Part shown: in pieces, positions 57,130-64,000 of the stretch
Position numbering within the stretch: position 1 is the first letter of the stretch
How the letters are laid out: the number at the start of each line of letters is the position of its first letter
Origin: Acidobacteriota bacterium
GTDB lineage: Bacteria; Acidobacteriota; Terriglobia; Bryobacterales; Bryobacteraceae
DNA: 64,000 nt
Assembly (NCBI GenBank): GCA_947470805.1
Contig: CANIVU010000016.1
Span: 40,520-104,519, forward strand
Direction: 5' to 3'
Made by a program: the position numbers and the translations under genes
The notes under the pieces: generated by a model
Seen by the model: the letters and a program-made list of their open reading frames with translations, nothing else
Database searches by the model: none
Told to the model about the DNA's origin: nothing

Positions 57130-58584
57130 TCAACTCCCCTGGTCGAACGCGCGGATCAACCCCGTCTTCGTCAACGATTGCGCCGCCCGCACCTGTCGCA
57201 ACCCTTGCTGCACCAGCCCAAACACGATATACCAGCTAACCACCCCCACCAGCACCATAAACGGCAGCCCGAAAATCAGTCCAAACCCCGCCGTGAAATT
57301 CCACGTCGCGTGCAGCAGCATCACCAGGAAAAACGCCCGCACAAATTTCCCGTCCAACAATGCGTCAATCATCGTCTTCGTGTACGCCCGCGACCGCCAC
57401 AACATCCCCGCCGTAATCGCCGTCCATGCCACATGCCCAAATGGAGCCAAGATCCCCCGCAACGTAATCGACTTCACCATCGCCCCCGAAGCAAACAAAA
57501 TCCCCGCGCCGGACTTATCCGGCAACGCACTCAAGAATGCATTAAACGCATACCCCGCGCTCTCAAACGCTGCAAACCCCGCCCCTACCGCCGCCCCGAA
57601 CAACACTCCGTTCAACAGGTACAACTTGTCCGCCTTTCGCATCATGATCACGACGGCGATCAGCTTCCCGATCTCCTCCACAATCCCCGCCGCCGGAGCC
57701 CCTAGAAACTCGTGCAAACTCGAAATCTGGAACCCGATCAACGACACGAATATCGACAACACCCCGCCCGCCCCCACCAGCATCAACACTCGGTGAAATG
57801 GCACGTTCCGAGGCGCGTTCAACTCAAAAAACAAAATCGCCGTCGCAAACGGCATCGCCAGCGCGCCGATGATCATCATCCCCGGCAGCATAATCGTGTT
57901 CTGAAACTCCAGAAATGCGATGTATTGCACCAGGTACATCATCCCCACAAACAGCAGCACCCGGCCGAAAAACCATGGCTTCGGCCACCCGGTCGGCACC
58001 TGCACAATATCCGGCGTCGTGTGCGGCGAACCAACCTGAAAATACTCGTCAATCTCGTCCTGCGTCCGCTTCCGGAATACCTCGGAAAACATCTCCTTCA
58101 AGCTGAACCCTTCCAGCTTGTCCAGACTCGCGTGCTTGTCCAACTGTGACCAGAACCCCGCCGCCACTCCCCCCGATTTCGGCATCGCCGGCTGCTGCGG
58201 CGCCGCCGTCCCAATCCCCGGCACAAACCCGCACGCCTGGCACGAATACGACCCAATCACCACCTGCGCCCGGCACCGCGGACACGGCACCGTCGTCGGT
58301 CGCGCCGGCTGCGCCGCCAGTGCCGCCATGCAGTTCTGACAGTGCGTATAATTCCCCGGTATCGCCACCCCGCACCGCTGACACCCCCGCTGCACAACAG
58401 GCGCGGCAGCAGCCAACCCCATCCCGCACGAGTGACAATGCGCCGCCTGCGGATGCACCTGCACCCGGCAACGCGGACACGCCGGATAGGCAGGAGCCCC
58501 CGTCGCGGCCGCCGCCGGAGCCCCACACCGCCCGCACGCCGGCGCGCCCGGCGCCACCGCAGTCCCGCAATTTCCGCATTGCAT
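57130..58584 (-). CDS. PrsW-family intramembrane metalloprotease with four tandem zinc ribbons
   Basis: 484 residues. N-terminal 120 residues contain four zinc ribbons with cysteines at 3/6/17/20, 36/39/50/53, 68/71/82/85 and 101/104/115/118, a very regular 32-33 residue period. From about 205 on there are eight or so membrane helices with the PrsW motifs EEIGK (E303, E304, K307), AAFESAGYAF (E341), FGHVAWTA (H384) and LLHATWN (H425), which form the metal site. PrsW cleaves anti-sigma factor RsiW in Bacillus at site 1. The target here is unknown. The tandem ribbons may bind a substrate or other proteins. Confidence 0.88.
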   Translation of the reverse strand: MQCGNCGTAVAPGAPACGRCGAPAAAATGAPAYPACPRCRVQVHPQAAHCHSCGMGLAAAAPVVQRGCQRCGVAIPGNYTHCQNCMAALAAQPARPTTVPCPRCRAQVVIGSYSCQACGFVPGIGTAAPQQPAMPKSGGVAAGFWSQLDKHASLDKLEGFSLKEMFSEVFRKRTQDEIDEYFQVGSPHTTPDIVQVPTGWPKPWFFGRVLLFVGMMYLVQYIAFLEFQNTIMLPGMMIIGALAMPFATAILFFELNAPRNVPFHRVLMLVGAGGVLSIFVSLIGFQISSLHEFLGAPAAGIVEEIGKLIAVVIMMRKADKLYLLNGVLFGAAVGAGFAAFESAGYAFNAFLSALPDKSGAGILFASGAMVKSITLRGILAPFGHVAWTAITAGMLWRSRAYTKTMIDALLDGKFVRAFFLVMLLHATWNFTAGFGLIFGLPFMVLVGVVSWYIVFGLVQQGLRQVRAAQSLTKTGLIRAFDQGS

Positions 58585-58603
58585 AATGCCGTCTATTCTA
58601 CGC

Positions 58604-60589
58604 CTACCGCCCTACCAACAACCCAACCACCCGCGCCGCTGCCAATCGCACCTCCAACCGCGGCTCGCCCATCGCCTTCACCACCGCCCCCCACCCCGGC
58701 TCCAGACTCTTCCCCGTCAACCTTCTATCCATAGCCTCCAACCCCATCGCCCCCAGCTTCGCCAAATCTTCCGAAATCGGAAAGAACTCCCGCAGCAAGG
58801 GCGATGAGCCCCCGAACGGCGCCAGTCGCGCATGGTTATCCCGCCACAACGCAAGCCCTCGTCGGATCTCCCGTTCCCTCTCAGCCGACGGCGAAACCAC
58901 CAACTCCCGAACCATCGCCTCCATTCGCCGCACCGCCGCCGAATCCCCTCTTGCCGCGTCCACCATCCGGTTCAACTGCGTCTCCTGCGTATACCGCTGA
59001 AACACCTCCCGGTGCTCAATCCCCAACGGGTCCAGCGTATCGGCCAACACCCGCAGCGCATCCACCGGTGCCCCCGGCGCAATCCGCCGCAACATCGGCT
59101 CATAGTTCAACTCATGCCGCGCCCCATAAAACGTCAGCCGCGACGAAATCACATCCAGCCGCCGATACATATCCGCCACATCCCGCACCCCCTCGGCCGA
59201 CCACAACCGCTCCGCCACCGCCGCGCTCTTCGGCCACATCCGCGAATCAATCGTCTCCGGGCTGATGAACTCCGTCCACATACACGCCTCCCCGCCCAAA
59301 ACGTTCTTCCGCTGCTCCGCCGTCAACGCCGCCCCCGGCCCCCCAAACGGATCAACGGCATAATATTCCCCCGCCGATTTCAAGTGGTCCAGATAATACC
59401 CGAACGACAACAACCCCTGATACCCCCGCGCAGCCGCCGTCGCCAGCGACTCATGATTCTGCCAGCTCTCCACCACAATGTCCTTCGGCAAATCCTTATG
59501 GAGAATCTCGTCCCACCCCATCATCCGCTTCCCGTGCTTCTTCACAATCTGCAGCACCCGCTGGTTGAAGTAGGTCTGCAACCCCGCCTCATTCCCCAAC
59601 CCCTTCTCCCGAATAAACGCCTGAATCGCCGCATTCGCCTTCCACTGCCGCCCGTTCACCTCATCCCCGCCAATATGAAAATAGGCGTCCGGAAACAACG
59701 CCGCCATCTCCCCCACCAGCCGGTCAATGAACGTATAAACCGCCTCCTTCGTCGGATCCAGCGCCGGATCATAAACCCCAAAGGTATGAATGATCGAATA
59801 CGGCCCCGGCGCGCTCCCCAGCTCCGGATACCCGATCAGCCATGTCCCCGAATGCCCCGGCATATCGAACTCCGGCAACACCCGTATCCCCCGGTCCCGC
59901 GCATACGCAATCACATGCCGGATCTCCTCCTGCGTATAGAAATCCCCCTCCGTCCCCAACGTATGGAGCTTCGGGAACACCTTGCTCTCCACCCGGAACC
60001 CCTGGTCATCAGTCAGATGCCAGTGAAACACGTTCAGCTTCACCGCCTCCATCGTGTCCAGCGTCCGTTCAATCACCGGCACCGGCATGAAGTGGCTCGT
60101 GACGTCGATCAACAGCCCCCGCCAAGGGAACCGAGGAGCATCCGTAATCACCACCGACGCCGCCGCAAACCCCTTCTCCCCAACCTCTACCAGTTGCAAG
60201 AAAGTCTGCAACCCGCGCGTCGCCCCCGTCACCGTCTTCGCCGTCAGCCGCGCCTGCTCCACCCCCACATGCAACGTGTACGACTCGTCCTCCCCCAGCA
60301 CCAACGCCCCGCCATCGGTCACCTGCGCACAGTCCACAATCAGATTCGCCGCCCCTACCGACGCCGCCAATCCCCGCTTCACCGGAATCCCCGTTTGCGA
60401 CGCCAACTGTCCCAAGAACCGCGCCCCCGCCCGCTGTAACCGCGGCGGCGCCATTCGCGCGAACGCCATCCGGAACCCCACATCCACCGGCATCGCCCCC
60501 GCCAGCCGCTCCACCTTCGCCGGCATCGGCATCAACGCCGGCTCCCCCATTAAGACCCCGCAAATCGACAGCAAAAAGAGAATCCGCAT
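58604..60589 (-). CDS. Beta-N-acetylhexosaminidase, GH20, secreted
   Basis: 661 residues from ATG 60589, where a signal peptide (MRILFLLSICGVLMGEP) begins; the upstream open frame would overlap the permease. The GH20b N-terminal domain is followed by the catalytic barrel with GLLIDVTSHFMPV, HWHLTDDQGFRVE, LPEFDMPGHSGTW and the catalytic pair D-E in FHIGGDEVNGRQW. It releases terminal GlcNAc/GalNAc from chitin, peptidoglycan or glycans. Follows the APC permease by 5 bases, so they are co-transcribed. The ROK and DegT genes on the other side fit an amino-sugar theme. Confidence 0.93.
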   Translation of the reverse strand: MRILFLLSICGVLMGEPALMPMPAKVERLAGAMPVDVGFRMAFARMAPPRLQRAGARFLGQLASQTGIPVKRGLAASVGAANLIVDCAQVTDGGALVLGEDESYTLHVGVEQARLTAKTVTGATRGLQTFLQLVEVGEKGFAAASVVITDAPRFPWRGLLIDVTSHFMPVPVIERTLDTMEAVKLNVFHWHLTDDQGFRVESKVFPKLHTLGTEGDFYTQEEIRHVIAYARDRGIRVLPEFDMPGHSGTWLIGYPELGSAPGPYSIIHTFGVYDPALDPTKEAVYTFIDRLVGEMAALFPDAYFHIGGDEVNGRQWKANAAIQAFIREKGLGNEAGLQTYFNQRVLQIVKKHGKRMMGWDEILHKDLPKDIVVESWQNHESLATAAARGYQGLLSFGYYLDHLKSAGEYYAVDPFGGPGAALTAEQRKNVLGGEACMWTEFISPETIDSRMWPKSAAVAERLWSAEGVRDVADMYRRLDVISSRLTFYGARHELNYEPMLRRIAPGAPVDALRVLADTLDPLGIEHREVFQRYTQETQLNRMVDAARGDSAAVRRMEAMVRELVVSPSAEREREIRRGLALWRDNHARLAPFGGSSPLLREFFPISEDLAKLGAMGLEAMDRRLTGKSLEPGWGAVVKAMGEPRLEVRLAAARVVGLLVGR

Positions 60590-60594
60590 AACCC

Positions 60595-61890
60595 TCACTC
60601 CGTAAATTCGAAACTCTCCCCCCGCCGCCGCTGGATCAAATGAAACACCAGCCCCGCCACAAACCAAACGCCCCCCATCACCAACGCCGGCTTCGACAAA
60701 TTCAACCAAATCGACAAACAAAACAGGAACCCCAACCCCGGCAAAATCTTCCCCCGCAAAACGCCCAGCCCAGGCAACCGCATCACCGCCGCATTCACCC
60801 CCATAAACGCCAGAAACGCCCCAAAGTTAATCAACTCCGCCGACCGCTCATAATTCAACACCAGCGCCCCCGCGCAAGCCAAAACACCAACCAGCGCAAC
60901 ATTCCAAACCGGCGACGCCGTCCGCGAATCCAAATGCGCAAAGAACCCCGGCAACGCCCGCGCCCGGCCCATGCTGTACAGCAACCGCGCCACCCCCGTC
61001 TGCGCCGTCAGACCGCTGCCGAAACTCGCCACAATCAACACCACCGCCAGCGATTGAAACATCCACTCCCCGCCCACCCTTCGGCTCACATCCAGAAACG
61101 CCGTTTCCAAATTGCCAAAGGTCCGGTAGTCCGGCCAAACCAGCTGGGCCAAATAGATCTGCAAGCCCCCGAAAATCCCCGTAAACAAAACCACCCCCAC
61201 CGCCGCCAGCATCACGTTCCGCCGAGGGTTCTCCACTTCTTCCGCCAGCGTCGTCACCCCATCAAACCCGCCATACGTCAACGCCGCTACCGACGTGGCC
61301 GTCAACACCGTAGCCATCTTGAACGATCCCGGCTCATAAAACGGAACCGTCGAAACCAACCCGCCCGCCCCCAGAAATCGCACCGCCAAGGCGATAAAAA
61401 CCGAGATCACCGCCGTCGTCACAACCATCAAGACCCAACTCGCCCGAGCCGTAAACTGAATCCCTCGCAAGTTCAGTCCAGTCATCAAAACGGCAAACAA
61501 AACAACCCACACCGCATACGGCACCCCCGGCACAATTCGCTGCAGCGTCACCGCTCCATAAATCGTACAAATCAACGGCACCAGCAGATAATCCAGAAAC
61601 ATCGCCCACCCCGTCAAGAAGCCCAACGAGGGATGCAGACTCCGCGAAACATACGTATAAGCCGACCCCGCTGACGGATACACCGCCGCCATCCGGCCAT
61701 AGCTAATGGCGGTCAATACCATCGCCCCCATGGCAAACAAAATGGTCGTAACCGCAAACCCGCCCGAAAGCTGTTGCGCAATCCCAAACAGCGGCACCGG
61801 CGCAATCGGCTGCACAAGCACAATCCCATACAGCACCAGGTCCCAAAGGCCCAGCACCCGTCGCAAATGAGGAGCGTCAGATTCGGACAT
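60595..61890 (-). CDS. APC-family amino acid permease
   Basis: 431-residue membrane protein with about 12 helices and the APC signature region near the N-terminus (GLWDLVLYGIVLVQPIAPVPLFGI). YPSAGSAYTYVSRSL is typical of the amino acid/polyamine superfamily. The transported substrate is unknown. Its operon with the GH20 gene raises the possibility of transport of an amino-containing compound released by the hydrolase, but APC members mainly carry amino acids. Confidence 0.88.
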   Translation of the reverse strand: MSESDAPHLRRVLGLWDLVLYGIVLVQPIAPVPLFGIAQQLSGGFAVTTILFAMGAMVLTAISYGRMAAVYPSAGSAYTYVSRSLHPSLGFLTGWAMFLDYLLVPLICTIYGAVTLQRIVPGVPYAVWVVLFAVLMTGLNLRGIQFTARASWVLMVVTTAVISVFIALAVRFLGAGGLVSTVPFYEPGSFKMATVLTATSVAALTYGGFDGVTTLAEEVENPRRNVMLAAVGVVLFTGIFGGLQIYLAQLVWPDYRTFGNLETAFLDVSRRVGGEWMFQSLAVVLIVASFGSGLTAQTGVARLLYSMGRARALPGFFAHLDSRTASPVWNVALVGVLACAGALVLNYERSAELINFGAFLAFMGVNAAVMRLPGLGVLRGKILPGLGFLFCLSIWLNLSKPALVMGGVWFVAGLVFHLIQRRRGESFEFTE

Positions 61891-61909
61891 CCCCCAATAG
61901 CCTATCAGC

Positions 61910-61940
61910 CAATTCCTGGGTGACTGTCACCCAGGAATTG
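61910..61940. repeat. 31-base perfect palindrome
   Basis: 15-bp arms (61910-61924 and 61926-61940) around a single T, core GGGTGAC-T-GTCACCC. Lies between the divergent permease and ROK genes, 19 bases before the permease start on the minus strand and 64 before the ROK start. Too GC-balanced and without T-run to be a terminator. Could be a REP element or a dimeric operator. Confidence 0.7.
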
Positions 61941-61964
61941 TCCTAGGGCCGAGCTGCCACCCCA

Positions 61965-61986
61965 TTCTTTCCGAAATCAGAAAGAA
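61965..61986. promoter_or_regulatory. Inverted repeat TTCTTTC-N8-GAAAGAA, candidate ROK operator
   Basis: Perfect 7-bp inverted repeat with an 8-base spacer, ending 18 bases before the ROK start. ROK regulators (NagC, XylR) bind AT-rich palindromes near their own promoters, so autoregulation is plausible. Confidence 0.45.
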
Positions 61987-62004
61987 AGGTGTATCCTGAA
62001 ACCG

Positions 62005-63192
62005 GTGGCGACAAAACCCGATCGCGACAAACAAACCATCGAAGCTCTACTCCGCAAACAAGGCCCGCTCTCTCGTGGCGCCATCCACTCCCTCACCGGC
62101 ATCCGCCTCTCGGCCACCTCCGAACTCGTCCGCGAACTCCTCGCCGACCGCCGCCTCCTCGAAGCCGGCTCCGAGCAAGGCAACAATCTCGGCCGCAAAG
62201 GCGTCCTACTCCAACTCAACGCCGACCGCCGCGCCATCATCGGCCTCGAGTTCGACGACGAATCCATCACCGCCGGCGTTACCAACCTCAAACCCGAAAT
62301 CCAGGCCCTCCTCTCCTCCCTCACCAAACTCGCCACCACCCGCGAAGCCCTCCTCCGCCAACTCATCGCCATCACCAAAAAGACCATCAAACAGACACAA
62401 ATTCAGCCCATGGCAATCGGCATCGCCGACCCCGGCCTCGTCGACCGCCGCAACGGCATCACCCTCTCCTGCTCCACCCTCCCCTACTGGTCCAACATCC
62501 CGCTCCGCGAAATCTTCACCCGAGAATTCGCCCTCCCCGTCCTCCTCGAATCCCGCACCCGCGCCAAAGCCTTCGCCGAACACCAGGCCGAGCCCGCCGA
62601 ATCCGGCGCCACTGGCATGATCTACATCGACTACGGCTCCGGCATCGGCGCCGGTCTCTACGTCGATGGCCGCCTCCTCTATGGCCAAGGCTCCGCCGCC
62701 GGCGAGTTTGGCCATACCCGCGTCACAGACGATGGCCCCGTCTGCCCCTGCGGCAGTTTCGGATGCCTCGAAGCCGTCGCCGGCCTCCGAGCCGTCGAAG
62801 CCCGCGTCCGCCGCATTCTTTCCGATGGCGGAAAAAGCCAATTAGGCCCCGACACCAACGGCTGGCTAGTCTTCGAAGCCGCCAGCCGCGGCGACAAAGT
62901 CGCCATGAACGTCACCGCCGAAGTTGCCCGTCACCTCGGCCTCGGCATCGCCAACCTAGTCAACCTCTTCAACCCCGCCTTGATCGTCCTCGACGCCCGC
63001 CTCGCCATCGCCGGCCAGGAGTTCCTGGACCAGATCACCGCCCACGTCCGTCGCCAGGCCCTCCGCGAAGCCACCGCCCAGCTCCGCCTCCGCTACGGCG
63101 TCACCCGCGTCAACGACGGCGCCGCCATCCTCGGCGTCGCCGGCATGGTCATCGAACAACACTTCAGCCCCAACCCGGAGAACCTCCCATGA
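62005..63192 (+). CDS. ROK-family transcriptional regulator/sugar kinase-like
   Basis: 395 residues from GTG 62005. N-terminal winged helix-turn-helix (about 5-65, LSRGAIHSLTGIRLSATSEL), then the ROK kinase-like domain with IGIADPGLVD, YIDYGSGIGAGL and the zinc-binding motif CPCGSFGCLEA. The ROK signature AAGEFGHTRV is intact. Regulators of this class respond to GlcNAc, xylose or related sugars. Stop overlaps the DegT-family gene start by 4 bases (ATGA), so they are coupled. Divergent from GH20/permease genes. Confidence 0.9.
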   Translation: MATKPDRDKQTIEALLRKQGPLSRGAIHSLTGIRLSATSELVRELLADRRLLEAGSEQGNNLGRKGVLLQLNADRRAIIGLEFDDESITAGVTNLKPEIQALLSSLTKLATTREALLRQLIAITKKTIKQTQIQPMAIGIADPGLVDRRNGITLSCSTLPYWSNIPLREIFTREFALPVLLESRTRAKAFAEHQAEPAESGATGMIYIDYGSGIGAGLYVDGRLLYGQGSAAGEFGHTRVTDDGPVCPCGSFGCLEAVAGLRAVEARVRRILSDGGKSQLGPDTNGWLVFEAASRGDKVAMNVTAEVARHLGLGIANLVNLFNPALIVLDARLAIAGQEFLDQITAHVRRQALREATAQLRLRYGVTRVNDGAAILGVAGMVIEQHFSPNPENLP

Positions 63193-64000
63193 GCAGCCCC
63201 CTCGCCCTCCACGGCGGCCAGCCCGTCAGAACCGCCCCCTTCCCCGCCTGGCCCGTCCACGGCCCCCGCGAAGAGGAACTTGCCCTCGAAGTCCTCCGCT
63301 CCGGCCAGTGGTGGCGCTACACCCTCGGCGAAGCCATCGACCCCACCCAATCCCCCTCCAAAGTCGCCGAATTCCAACAGAAATTCGCCGCCGCCCATGG
63401 CTGCAAATACGGTATCGCCTGCGTCAACGGCACCGCCGCCCTCGAAATCTCGCTGAAGGCCCTCGGCGTGAAACCCGGCGACGAGGTCATCGTCCCCCCC
63501 TACACCTTCATCGCCACCGCCTCGGCGCCCATGCTGATCGGCGCCGTCCCCATCTTCTGCGATATCGATATCGACACCCTCAATCTCGACCCCGCCAAAC
63601 TCGAAGCCGCCATCACCCCCAAAACCCGCGCCATCATCCCCGTCCACTTCGCCGGCCTCCCCGCCGACATGGCCGCCATTCTCGCGATAGCCAACCGCCA
63701 TGGCATCCTCGTCCTCGAAGACGCCGCCCACGCCCACGGCGGCACCTGGAACAACCAACCCATGGGCTCCATCGGCGCCATGGCCACCTTCAGTTTCCAA
63801 GCCTCCAAAAACATGACCGCCGGCGAAGGCGGCATCGTCGTCACCAACGACGAGAAGCTCGCCGAAATCGCCGAATCTCTCGTCTGGGTCGGCCGCAAGA
63901 AAGGCCGCCCCTGGTACGAACACCACCGCCTCGGCTGGAACTACCGCCTCACCGAATTCCAAGCCGCCATCCTCCTCGCCCAGCTCGAACGCCTCCCGGA
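63189..64000 (+). CDS. DegT/DnrJ/EryC1/StrS-family aminotransferase, 3' truncated by window end
   Basis: The first 270 residues are inside the window. PLP-dependent fold-type I sugar aminotransferase family: CVNGTAALEISLKALGV, GDEVIVPPYTFIATASA, IIPVHFAGLPADM, LEDAAHAHGG, and the PLP lysine in FQASKNMTAGEGG. These enzymes transaminate nucleotide-linked or free keto-sugars, or act as dehydratases. Starts within the ROK stop codon, so the ROK protein likely controls it. No nucleotide-sugar genes are in view. Confidence 0.9.
   Translation, partial: MSSPLALHGGQPVRTAPFPAWPVHGPREEELALEVLRSGQWWRYTLGEAIDPTQSPSKVAEFQQKFAAAHGCKYGIACVNGTAALEISLKALGVKPGDEVIVPPYTFIATASAPMLIGAVPIFCDIDIDTLNLDPAKLEAAITPKTRAIIPVHFAGLPADMAAILAIANRHGILVLEDAAHAHGGTWNNQPMGSIGAMATFSFQASKNMTAGEGGIVVTNDEKLAEIAESLVWVGRKKGRPWYEHHRLGWNYRLTEFQAAILLAQLERLP

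Overview
The window comes from a GC-rich chromosome that is almost certainly an acidobacterium of the Bryobacterales/Solibacter type. The evidence is family content: a Solibacter-type C-terminal domain (TIGR03437 style) on a beta-propeller protein, an acidobacterial VWFA-type protein, a very large Oar-like TonB receptor with a carboxypeptidase-regulatory-like N-terminus, an Alternative Complex III operon joined to an A2-type caa3 oxidase, and a DUF1549/DUF1501 pair. No rRNA, tRNA, CRISPR array, prophage or classical insertion sequence was seen. Genes are packed tightly and no gene-free stretch reaches 300 bases. The longest gaps, about 200 bases, are at 8154-8350, 36175-36383 and 42133-42336.

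Left part (1-23.6 kb): the end of mrdA (PBP2) followed by rodA, the elongation pair of peptidoglycan synthesis. Then come a small zinc-ribbon protein, a class IV aminotransferase divergent from a ThiO-like glycine oxidase, a lone HipA-like kinase, two small proteins, an MltD-like lytic transglycosylase, an EF-G-like GTPase, a DUF547 protein, a secreted SBBP beta-propeller protein, a Tat-exported enolase-superfamily dehydratase with a radical SAM/SPASM partner, an active/inactive M16 peptidase pair, an amidase, moeA-moaC (molybdenum cofactor) and a VWA protein.

Middle (23.6-36.2 kb, all on the minus strand): a respiratory supercomplex operon in the order actA-actB-actC-actD-actE-actF, an uncharacterised small membrane protein, SCO copper chaperone, and cytochrome c oxidase subunits II, I, III and IV. 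ACIII would oxidise quinol, the oxidase would reduce oxygen, and SCO would load the CuA centre. A strong bidirectional terminator closes the operon.

Right part (36.2-64 kb): a sensor kinase and a response regulator with an XRE-type output domain; a TonB receptor; a Gly-rich secreted protein; two methyltransferases, one paired with a fatty acid desaturase; two RAYT (Y1-type) transposase-like genes; a stand-alone BLUF photoreceptor; a DrrAB-like ABC exporter; a DUF1549-DUF1501-LacI operon; an esterase/propeller fusion; a secreted protein made of three related ~90-residue units; a PrsW-type protease with four tandem zinc ribbons; and a sugar region with a GH20 hexosaminidase, an APC permease, a ROK regulator and a DegT-type aminotransferase cut by the window edge.

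Across the window the plus strand changes from G-rich to C-rich whatever the gene direction, with the change falling across the respiratory operon. This is the pattern expected near a replication terminus. Other unexplained signals are a 31-base perfect palindrome at 61910-61940, paired palindromes before the sensor kinase, and shared upstream sequence plus a hairpin near the RAYT genes.
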